Below, one piece after another: positions 1 through 6,509 of a stretch of 9,046 bases of DNA. The position numbers were made by a program, and so were the translations under genes. The first letter of the stretch is position 1. The number at the start of each line of letters is the position of its first letter. The notes beneath the pieces are model-generated. The model was not told where the DNA came from. It searched no databases and was given only the letters and a program-made list of their open reading frames with translations. Where the stretch lies: positions 1 through 9,046 of the forward strand of contig CAISSD010000297.1 in assembly GCA_903887975.1 (NCBI GenBank), written 5' to 3'. The stretch comes from an uncultured Legionellaceae bacterium. GTDB lineage: Bacteria > Pseudomonadota > Gammaproteobacteria > Legionellales > Legionellaceae.

Positions 1-65
1 ACGGATCGAAGTAAATCTAAAAAAATACTGTTCTTTCCAGATATTTTATCCGAAGGATATAGGGT

Positions 66-80
66 ACTCAGGGCGAACGG
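66..80. repeat. REP-like motif at left edge
   Basis: The 15 bases ACTCAGGGCGAACGG match the arm of a dispersed palindromic repeat that I recall from many proteobacterial genomes. The usual partner arm (a CCTTCGATA-type sequence) is only partly recognisable upstream, around 50-60, so the copy looks degenerate. The recognition is from memory. A genome-wide count of the motif would settle it. Confidence 0.4.
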
Positions 81-171
81 ATTAAGTAAAAATGGCTAAA
101 GTCGAGACATACCACATCCTTATGTTTTTCGATTATTTATTAAACATATAGTTTATATTTGGATGTATTGC

Positions 172-204
172 AAGTATCTTATCATAAGAGATAAGTGCAT
201 ACTT
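172..204. repeat. Imperfect inverted repeat upstream of vapB
   Basis: AAGTATCTTATC (172-183) is mirrored by GATAAG (190-195) and ATACTT (199-204), with a 6-base centre and a 3-base bulge. Directly after it, TTTGTACAAA (203-212) is a perfect 10-bp palindrome. Both lie just upstream of the vapB -35 box, so they could be extra operator sites or remnants of the element that brought the module in. No T tract follows, so a terminator is unlikely. Confidence 0.45.
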
Positions 205-216
205 TGTACAAACACC

Positions 217-245
217 TTGTGATTTACACTCTTCTAATATATACT
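217..245 (+). promoter_or_regulatory. vapBC promoter
   Basis: TTGTGA (217-222) is separated by exactly 17 bases from TATACT (240-245). These are reasonable -35 and -10 hexamers, with 4/6 and 5/6 matches to the sigma-70 consensus. The -10 box lies inside the inverted repeat at 230-265, so a repressor bound there would block polymerase. The boxes are seen directly; their use is inferred. Confidence 0.6.
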
Positions 246-265
246 TTTTAATATATATTAGAAGA
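230..265. promoter_or_regulatory. Operator-like inverted repeat of vapBC
   Basis: Two perfectly complementary 14-base arms (230-243 and 252-265) flank an 8-base centre. The arms carry the AT-rich core TAATATATA. VapB proteins with the AbrB-type fold, together with VapC, normally repress their own promoter by binding such repeats. The position over the -10 box and just before the ribosome binding site fits that role. It could also fold as an RNA hairpin in the leader. Confidence 0.65.
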
Positions 266-279
266 AAAAAGGCGGGGCT

Positions 280-510
280 ATGAAAAAAGCTAAATTATTT
301 CAAAACGGCCAAAGTCAAGCCGTTCGATTGCCTAAGGAATTTCGATTCGAAGGTGATGAAGTTTATATTAAAAAATCAGGGGATACCATTGTATTGTTTC
401 CCATGAAAAGTCCTTGGGCGCCTCTTTTGAATAGCCTGGATAAATTTTCAGATGATTTTATGATCGCACGAGAGCAGCCAACGCAAGATGATCGAGAGGA
501 TTTTTTTTAA
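280..510 (+). CDS. vapB: VapB antitoxin (AbrB/SpoVT fold)
   Basis: A 76-residue antitoxin that neutralises the VapC ribonuclease encoded next and probably represses the operon. The N-terminal half, with NGQSQAVRLPKEFRF at about residues 9-23, is the typical VapB swapped-hairpin DNA-binding domain. The C-terminal tail, REQPTQDDREDFF, matches the toxin-binding end of enterobacterial VapB proteins (REQP...RE.F). The start is supported by AAAGG at 268-272, 7 bases before the ATG, and by the promoter and operator just upstream. The stop codon overlaps the vapC start as TAATG. The gene ends in a run of eight T (501-508), a possible slippage site. The identification is firm; autoregulation is inferred from the family and the inverted repeat. 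Confidence 0.93.
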   Translation: MKKAKLFQNGQSQAVRLPKEFRFEGDEVYIKKSGDTIVLFPMKSPWAPLLNSLDKFSDDFMIAREQPTQDDREDFF

Positions 511-908
511 TGAATTATATGCTTGATACCAATATGTGCATTTACATTATTAAACGTCATCCCGAAAAAGTCTTAAAAAAATTTTTAACATTATCAGTCG
601 GTGAAGTTTGTATTTCCTCAATTACCTTAGCTGAATTGATGTATGGCATTCATAAAAGTCAGTATTCGAAAAAAAACAAGGCGGCATTACAAGATTTTTT
701 ATTACCTCTAGATATTATGCCATTTAATGACGAAGTGACTGATCATTATGGTCGTATTCGAACGTATCTTGAAAAAAAAGGAGTGCCAATTGGCGCGCTC
801 GATACGATGATTGCTGCACATGCACTAAGTTTGGGTTCAATTTTAGTGACGAACAATCAAAAAGAGTTTGTACGTGTGCCAGATTTAAATATTGAGGACT
901 GGACCTAA
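510..908 (+). CDS. vapC: VapC toxin, PIN-domain ribonuclease
   Basis: A 132-residue PIN-domain toxin of the usual VapC length. The acidic metal-binding residues are in place: D6 in MLDTN, E42 in LAELMYG and D98 in GALDTMIAAHA, followed by the VTNNQKEF motif (113-120) and a terminal IEDW. Motif by motif it matches the Shigella/Salmonella VapC (MvpT) branch, which cleaves initiator tRNA-fMet in the anticodon loop. That target is inferred from the family. The ATG shares its A with the vapB stop (TAATG), and AGAGGA at 495-500 lies 9 bases upstream, so translation is probably coupled to vapB. The stop overlaps the end of the opposing ABC-F gene by 4 bp. The active-site set is complete, so the toxin is probably functional. 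Confidence 0.94.
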   Translation: MNYMLDTNMCIYIIKRHPEKVLKKFLTLSVGEVCISSITLAELMYGIHKSQYSKKNKAALQDFLLPLDIMPFNDEVTDHYGRIRTYLEKKGVPIGALDTMIAAHALSLGSILVTNNQKEFVRVPDLNIEDWT

Positions 909-2488
909 AGTGCAGCCCACTCTGAATAGCGTCCATTAAAACTTTTGATGCCTTGATGATCGCTAAAATACAAAATTCTTGTTGCGATTTTCTCAATAAA
1001 ATAGCTACTGTGGCTAACAAAAATCACGGTTCCTGGGTATTTTGCCAAAACTTCTGCCAATGCATCAATGGTTTCAATGTCCATGTGGTTGGTGGGTTCA
1101 TCCAATACCAAAACATTAGGCGCTTCAAGCATCACCTTGGCAAGCAATAAACGCGCTGCCTCGCCACCACTTAATGCCAAAATATCTTTGTCAACGGCTT
1201 CTTTTTTGAATAAAACCTGGCCCAGCGCTTTACGAACTTGCTGTTCGGTGACGCCGAGTGACAAATCATTAAGCCATTCCAGTACCGTGGTTGAATGATT
1301 CAAGAGATCATGATGATCTTGAGAAAAATAGCTGATTTGTGCATTGGGATCCCAAGTGATTTCGCCTTCATTGGGTTTGATAAGACCCAATAATATCTTA
1401 ATTAACGTTGATTTCCCACGACCATTGGCGCCAAGTATTGCAACTTTATCACCACGGTTGATTTCAAATGTTAAATTTTTAAATAGATTTTTGTCTTGAA
1501 AAGACTGGCTTAACCCAACCACTTTACAGACTTTTTTTCCTGAGGGCCTTTTGGGCTGCCACTGAAAATGTGGTGCCATGCGTGATGAGTTGATGATGTC
1601 TGGAATTTCAATTTTATCAATCATTTTCATACGTGAGCGCGCCAGTGTTGCCTTGGACGCACTGGCACCAAATCGGTCGACAAATTTTTGTAAATGGGCA
1701 ATTTTTTCTTCAGCACTCTTTTTTTCGATGAGTTTTTGTTCTTGAATTAAGTTTTTTTCTGCCAAAAACACATCATATTTTCCCGAATATTTTCTAATTT
1801 CGCCATAATCAATGTCCAGAATATAATCCGCCAAATCATTGATAAACCCAACATCATGAGAAATAAATAACGTTAGCCCTTTAAATTCATGTTTTAAAAA
1901 TTGCACCAACCACTGAATGGAGGCAATATCCAAATGGTTGGTGGGTTCATCCAATAATAGAATCGATGGATTTTGAAATAAGGTTTGCGCCAAAAGCACG
2001 CGTAATTTGTATCCACCAGACAGGGCTTTTAAAGGTTTTTGATGGTATTCAGGCGGAATACCAAGCCCTGTAAGTATGGTCTCAATTTGGCCTGATGCAT
2101 TGTAACCATCTTCATGCATGATGATTTCTTCAATTTCTGAAAATCGAAAACCTTGCAGATCAGTCCATTCATCACACAACAATAGTGTATCTTTTTCTTG
2201 TATGGCCATCCAAAGTGCTGCTTTTCCTTGCATGACGATGTCATGAATGGGGGTGTCTTCATAGCGAAATTGATCTTGCTTTAACCAGCCAATGCTTGCA
2301 TCTTTAGGGATGATGATGTTGCCATCGGTGGCGTCTTCTTCACCGGTCATGAGTTTAAAAAAAGTCGATTTGCCACAGCCATTCGCGCCAACCAATGCAT
2401 AGGTCGTGTTGGTATTGAGGGTTAAATTGACTTCGCAAAACAATAGTTTTTGACCATAAGTCATGCTTAATTGATTGATGGCAATCAT
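905..2488 (-). CDS. ybiT: ABC-F family ATPase, YbiT-like
   Basis: A 527-residue protein with two ABC domains and no membrane segment, nearly the length of E. coli YbiT (about 530). ABC1 has Walker A GANGCGKST (34-42), signature LSGGY (156-160), Walker B ILLLDEP (176-182) and the H-loop SHD (210-212). A charged linker follows (about 235-310). In ABC-F proteins this region contacts ribosome-bound tRNA. ABC2 has Walker A GANGRGKST (353-361), signature LSGGE (439-443) and Walker B VLVLDEP (459-465). ABC-F proteins act on stalled or starting ribosomes, and the exact role of YbiT is poorly defined. The second H-loop reads SHSSYF instead of the common SHDREF, although the histidine is kept. The ATG follows the valS stop after one base without a strong ribosome binding site, which suggests coupling. 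The C terminus, ending SEWAAL, overlaps vapC. Confidence 0.9.
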   Translation of the reverse strand: MIAINQLSMTYGQKLLFCEVNLTLNTNTTYALVGANGCGKSTFFKLMTGEEDATDGNIIIPKDASIGWLKQDQFRYEDTPIHDIVMQGKAALWMAIQEKDTLLLCDEWTDLQGFRFSEIEEIIMHEDGYNASGQIETILTGLGIPPEYHQKPLKALSGGYKLRVLLAQTLFQNPSILLLDEPTNHLDIASIQWLVQFLKHEFKGLTLFISHDVGFINDLADYILDIDYGEIRKYSGKYDVFLAEKNLIQEQKLIEKKSAEEKIAHLQKFVDRFGASASKATLARSRMKMIDKIEIPDIINSSRMAPHFQWQPKRPSGKKVCKVVGLSQSFQDKNLFKNLTFEINRGDKVAILGANGRGKSTLIKILLGLIKPNEGEITWDPNAQISYFSQDHHDLLNHSTTVLEWLNDLSLGVTEQQVRKALGQVLFKKEAVDKDILALSGGEAARLLLAKVMLEAPNVLVLDEPTNHMDIETIDALAEVLAKYPGTVIFVSHSSYFIEKIATRILYFSDHQGIKSFNGRYSEWAAL

Positions 2489-2489
2489 T

Positions 2490-5255
2490 TTATAGTGCTT
2501 CGATGATGTTTTGTTGGTGCATGAGTTTTTCCTTGGTTTGTTGGGCCTGAAGCAATTTGTCTTTTTCTTTTTGAATAATGTCCAGCGGTGCCTTGTTGAT
2601 GAAGGTTGGTTGATTTAATTTGGTGTCTAAATAGGTGATGTCCTGATTGAGTTTTTGAATTTCTTTGGTCAACCGAGACAACTCTGCTTCTTTATCAACA
2701 ACGCCTGCCATGGGGATTAAGAGCTCAATGTCATCGACAATAGCCGTTGCAGATGCTGGAGCTTTGGCCTCTTGGTCCAACCATTGAATGTCATCAAGTT
2801 TGCTTAAGATCATGAATGTGCGCCAATATTTTTCAAATTGCGTTTGAACATGAGGCGTTGCATTTCTGACATAAAGCGTTATTTTCTTTCCTGGACTAAT
2901 GCCGATTTCACTTCGAATGGTGCGAATGGCTTGAATAATTTTTTTAAGCCAAGCAATTTCTTGTTCAATGGGCTCATCGATGAACTCCTCTTCCATTTCT
3001 GGATAATGGCTTAGCATGATCGATGGACTAGATTCGGTGGTCAATTTGATGGTTTTTTGCCAAATTTCTTCGGTGATGAACGGCATGATGGGATGAAGAA
3101 GTTTTAGTATTTGATTCAACACGTGAATCAGCGTTCTTCTGGTGCCACGTTTTAGTGGTGCAAGGGCTGTGTCATCATGCAAAATGGCTTTAGATAATTC
3201 CAAATACCAATCACAATATTCATACCAGACAAATTCGTACAATGTTTGTGCCAATAAATCAAAGCGGTATTGATTGATGTGAAGATGGGCCTCTGTGATG
3301 GTGTGTTGTAATGCTGATAAAATCCATCGATCTGCTGGACTGTATTGAAAGGCGCCATCACCAAAATCAATTTGTTCTTCGTCGGTATTGAGTAAAACAT
3401 AGCGCGCAGCGTTCCATAATTTATTACAAAAATTTCGGTAACCTTCTACACGCGCCATGTCAAAGCGAACCGTGCGTGCATTGGATGATAATGAACAAAA
3501 CGTAAAACGCAGCGCATCAGCACCAAATGGGCGAATACCATCTGGATATTGTTTTTGGGTGGCTTTCTTGATGTTGTCTTTCACCGAGTCCAACACCAAA
3601 TCTTTGGTTCTTTTGTCAATCAGACGTGCCAGATCAATCCCATCAATGATGTCGATGGGATCTAGGACATTGCCTTTGGATTTAGACATTTTTTTGCCTT
3701 CATGATCGCAAATCAAACCCGTAATCACGATTTCTTTGAATGGAATTTTGCCTGTGAATTTCAAAGCCATCATGATCATGCGTGCGACCCAAAAGAAAAT
3801 AATGTCAAATCCAGTAAATAAGACATTGGTTGGGTAAAATTGCTCAAAATCCGGTGTTTGATTGGGCCAGCCCAAGCTTGAAAAAGGCCATAGTGCTGAT
3901 GAAAACCATGTGTCTAAAACATCTTCGTCTTGTTTTAATGCAATGCTGGCGTCGATTTTATGATTGAATCGGATTTCTTCTTCACTATTGCCAACATAGA
4001 TATTGCCGTGATTGTCATACCATGCGGGAATTCGATGTCCCCACCAAAGTTGACGACTGATGCACCAATCTTCGATGTTTTCCATCCATTGAAAATAGGT
4101 TTTACTCCAGTTTTCTGGGACAAAACGAATTTGACCTTGTTTGACGGCGTCAATGGCAGGTTCTGCCAAGGGTTTGATTTTGACATACCATTGCTCAGTG
4201 AGTAAAGGCTCAATGATGGCATTGGATTTTTCGCCACGGGGTATTTTTAAAAGATGAGGTTCGGTTTTTACCAGAAAATCCAGTGCTGTTAATTTTTGTA
4301 GGATGTGTTCTCGTGCAACAAATCGATCTTGACCTTGATAATCCAGCGGCGCGTTTTTATTGATGGTGCCTTTTTTGGTGAAAATATTGATGATGGGCAA
4401 GTCATGGCGTTTGCCGAGTTCATAATCATTGAAATCATGCGCCGGCGTGATTTTGACACAACCACTACCAAAAGTTTCATCCACATAGGCATCAGCAATA
4501 ATGGGAATGGTTCGGTCACATAAGGGAAGTTGAACCATCTTTCCAATGAGGTGTTGGTACCGTGTGTCGTTGGGATGCACCGCAACAGCAACATCGCCAA
4601 GCATGGTTTCAGGACGAGTGGTGGCAATAATTAATGATTCTTTCCCATCAACCAAAGGATATCGAATGTGCCATAAATGACCATTGGTTTCTTCAGAGAT
4701 GACCTCGAGATCAGAAATTGCGGTACCGAGTTTGGGATCCCAGTTGACCAATCGTGTACCTCGATAAATCAGTCCTTCTTCGTATAATTGAATAAAGACT
4801 TTTTGTACCGCAGCAGATAGACCTTCATCCATGGTAAAGCGCTCTCTAGACCAATCAGGCGATGCGCCAAGACGACGCATTTGCTGCGTGATTTGGTTGC
4901 CGGATTGTTCCTTCCATTCAAAAACGCGTGCGATAAAGTCTTCACGAGTCATTTCTTTTCGGGATAAACCAAGGCGTGTCAATTGACCTTCCACCACCAA
5001 TTGGGTGGAGATACCCGCATGATCTGTACCTGGTTGCCATAGGGTTTTTTGACCCATCATGCGTTGGTAGCGAATTAAAATATCGATGAGGGTGTGTTGA
5101 AAACCATGTCCCATGTGTAAACTGCCGGTTACATTGGGCGGGGGTAGCATGATGCAAAAAGGATGACCATCGCCACGCGGTTCAAAATAGTGTTGTTGCT
5201 CCCATTTTTTATAGCAAGCAGATTCAATGGCCTCTGGCGTGTAGGTTTTGTCCAT
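2490..5255 (-). CDS. valS: Valyl-tRNA synthetase
   Basis: A cytoplasmic class I aminoacyl-tRNA synthetase that charges tRNA-Val with valine and edits mischarged threonine. I chose the third of three consecutive ATGs (5253-5255). It lies 7 bases after AGGGG, while the first two are too close, and the protein then starts MDKTYTPEAIE like E. coli MEKTYNPQDIE. The product is 921 residues, against about 951 in E. coli. Visible motifs are HMGH (47-50) within PPPNVTGSLHMGH, the editing-domain segments TTRPETMLGD and PAHDFND, and KMSKS (522-526). The C-terminal coiled-coil arm is rich in K, Q and L. All key motifs are intact, so this looks like the functional housekeeping copy. The stop TAA is one base from the ABC-F start, so the two are likely cotranscribed. 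Confidence 0.97.
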   Translation of the reverse strand: MDKTYTPEAIESACYKKWEQQHYFEPRGDGHPFCIMLPPPNVTGSLHMGHGFQHTLIDILIRYQRMMGQKTLWQPGTDHAGISTQLVVEGQLTRLGLSRKEMTREDFIARVFEWKEQSGNQITQQMRRLGASPDWSRERFTMDEGLSAAVQKVFIQLYEEGLIYRGTRLVNWDPKLGTAISDLEVISEETNGHLWHIRYPLVDGKESLIIATTRPETMLGDVAVAVHPNDTRYQHLIGKMVQLPLCDRTIPIIADAYVDETFGSGCVKITPAHDFNDYELGKRHDLPIINIFTKKGTINKNAPLDYQGQDRFVAREHILQKLTALDFLVKTEPHLLKIPRGEKSNAIIEPLLTEQWYVKIKPLAEPAIDAVKQGQIRFVPENWSKTYFQWMENIEDWCISRQLWWGHRIPAWYDNHGNIYVGNSEEEIRFNHKIDASIALKQDEDVLDTWFSSALWPFSSLGWPNQTPDFEQFYPTNVLFTGFDIIFFWVARMIMMALKFTGKIPFKEIVITGLICDHEGKKMSKSKGNVLDPIDIIDGIDLARLIDKRTKDLVLDSVKDNIKKATQKQYPDGIRPFGADALRFTFCSLSSNARTVRFDMARVEGYRNFCNKLWNAARYVLLNTDEEQIDFGDGAFQYSPADRWILSALQHTITEAHLHINQYRFDLLAQTLYEFVWYEYCDWYLELSKAILHDDTALAPLKRGTRRTLIHVLNQILKLLHPIMPFITEEIWQKTIKLTTESSPSIMLSHYPEMEEEFIDEPIEQEIAWLKKIIQAIRTIRSEIGISPGKKITLYVRNATPHVQTQFEKYWRTFMILSKLDDIQWLDQEAKAPASATAIVDDIELLIPMAGVVDKEAELSRLTKEIQKLNQDITYLDTKLNQPTFINKAPLDIIQKEKDKLLQAQQTKEKLMHQQNIIEAL

Positions 5256-5290
5256 CATCATACCCCTGTCAAGATAAAGTGCTGCATTTT

Positions 5291-5318
5291 AGCATACTTG
5301 ATGCCTGTAAATCAGCAA
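5291..5318 (-). promoter_or_regulatory. Candidate valS promoter
   Basis: On the minus strand TTGCTG (5313-5318) and TATGCT (5291-5296) are 16 bases apart, giving a leader of about 30 bases before the valS start. An overlapping TAAAAT (5286-5291) is an alternative -10 box. The 131-bp gap to dapA must also hold the dapA promoter. For that strand I see only a TAGAAT hexamer (5338-5343) without a good -35 box. Confidence 0.35.
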
Positions 5319-5386
5319 CCAACTCTATTTTTATCTTTAGAATTTTAGTACCATTAAAGATCAAATCATTCTGCAGGACAATCAAC

Positions 5387-6259
5387 ATGTTTCGAGGCAG
5401 TATGGTGGCGTTGGTGACGCCATTTATTGATCATAAAATTGACGAAGACAAGCTTCGGGGATTGGTTGATGTGCATATCCATGCAAAAACCCAAGCATTG
5501 GTCGTTGCAGGGACAACCGGTGAAGCGGGTACTTTATCCTGGGATGAAAAATTACACATTATTAAAATTGTCGTCGATGAAGCGCGCGAACGAATTCCTG
5601 TGATTGCCGGGACTGGTTTGAATGCAACCCAAGATTGTTTGCGTTTAACGCAAGAGGCCATGGCTTTGGGCGTTCATGCGGCACTCATCATGACACCTGC
5701 CTATATTCGTCCAACACAAGAAGGTTTGTTCCAACATTACAGTCAAATCGCCAAACAAGTGGCATTACCCATTATTCTCTATAACGTACCTGGACGAACA
5801 GGTTGTGATTTATTGCCAGAAACCGTTGGCCGCTTGTCGAGTATTTCAAATATTATTGGTGTCAAAGAAGCGGTTGCTGATTTAGATCGCCTAAAGGCGC
5901 TTTTAAAATACAGCGATGGTCGTGTGGATGTTTTTGGTGGTGATGATGCAATGTGTGCTGAGTGGATGTTGCAAGGTGCCAAAGGTGTGATTTCGGTGAC
6001 GGCAAATGTTGCGCCACTTCTTATGGTGCAATTGTCGGAACTAGCGCTAAAGGGTGATAAAAAAGCGTGTTTGTCATTGCAGAAAAAATTGATGCCCTTG
6101 CATCACATGATGTTTGTGGAGTCCAATCCCATTCCTGTTAAATGGGCATTGGGAAAAATGGGCTACATCAGTAGTGAAATGCGGTTACCACTGTTGCCGT
6201 TATCATCAAATCATCATGTAGAGATGATTGATGCACTTAAAAAATTAGATTTAATATAA
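5387..6259 (+). CDS. dapA: 4-hydroxy-tetrahydrodipicolinate synthase
   Basis: DapA condenses pyruvate with aspartate-4-semialdehyde, the first committed step to meso-diaminopimelate and lysine, in the cytoplasm. The product is 290 residues (E. coli 292) and every key residue sits one position lower than in E. coli: T43-T44 in GTTGE, Y106 in TPAYIRP, Y132 and R137 in YNVPGRTG, and the Schiff-base lysine K160 in GVKEA. The start at 5387 is favoured because AGGA (5375-5378) lies 8 bases upstream and MFRGSMVALVTPF aligns with E. coli MFTGSIVAIVTP. The same frame stays open back to 5279, but that extension has no family counterpart and runs through the intergenic promoter region. The gene is first in a probable operon with the lipoprotein and the QEGLA-family gene, and divergent from valS. 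Confidence 0.97.
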   Translation: MFRGSMVALVTPFIDHKIDEDKLRGLVDVHIHAKTQALVVAGTTGEAGTLSWDEKLHIIKIVVDEARERIPVIAGTGLNATQDCLRLTQEAMALGVHAALIMTPAYIRPTQEGLFQHYSQIAKQVALPIILYNVPGRTGCDLLPETVGRLSSISNIIGVKEAVADLDRLKALLKYSDGRVDVFGGDDAMCAEWMLQGAKGVISVTANVAPLLMVQLSELALKGDKKACLSLQKKLMPLHHMMFVESNPIPVKWALGKMGYISSEMRLPLLPLSSNHHVEMIDALKKLDLI

Positions 6260-6273
6260 AGAGGATGTTCAAG

Positions 6274-6495
6274 GTGAAGACTTATGTTTTTTTGTTGTTT
6301 GTGGTATTGGGTTTACAATCGTGCACGGCACCTTATTCCACAAGCGCGAGTCAGCAGTATCTTAAAAGTCGTCATGGGGCTCCGTTGGTGGCGCCTCCAC
6401 CGCTTGGAACCAATAATTTAAGTACTTTTTATGTGTTGCCCACACAACACAAAACCACAGTGGATGCGAGTATTGTACCGCCCACGGATGATTAA
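6274..6495 (+). CDS. Small BamC-like lipoprotein
   Basis: A predicted 73-residue lipoprotein. A start at the GTG at 6274 is best: AAGAGG (6259-6264) lies 9 bases upstream, whereas the in-frame ATG at 6265 touches that site with no spacing. From the GTG the protein begins MKTYVFLLFVV and has a clean lipobox, LQSC, with C17 as the lipidated residue. Position +2 is Thr, not Asp, which favours the outer membrane. The mature chain of about 57 residues is proline-rich. It contains QYLKSRHGAPLVAPPPL (28-44) and FYVLP (52-56), a pattern like the extended N-terminal segment of BamC (YLE...PPL..P...Y.VP) that binds BamD. The position after dapA also matches bamC (nlpB), but both folded BamC domains are absent. 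The lipoprotein call is firm; the BamC relation is inference. Confidence 0.8.
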   Translation: MKTYVFLLFVVLGLQSCTAPYSTSASQQYLKSRHGAPLVAPPPLGTNNLSTFYVLPTQHKTTVDASIVPPTDD

Positions 6496-6509
6496 ATTCG
6501 AGGATCGAT

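Noticed and set aside
1..99. Open frame on the plus strand at the left edge, ending RVLRANGLSKNG
   Set aside because: No start is visible and I recognise no family. The LRANG part is just the translation of the REP-like motif, so it is probably not a gene.
3935..4627. Long antisense and alternate-frame ORFs inside valS
   Set aside because: They lie wholly within the valS coding sequence in other frames and show no domain or ribosome binding site.
5279..5386. Upstream extension of dapA to an earlier ATG
   Set aside because: It would add 36 residues absent from the family and lacks a ribosome binding site. The ATG at 5387 has both a site and the expected N terminus.
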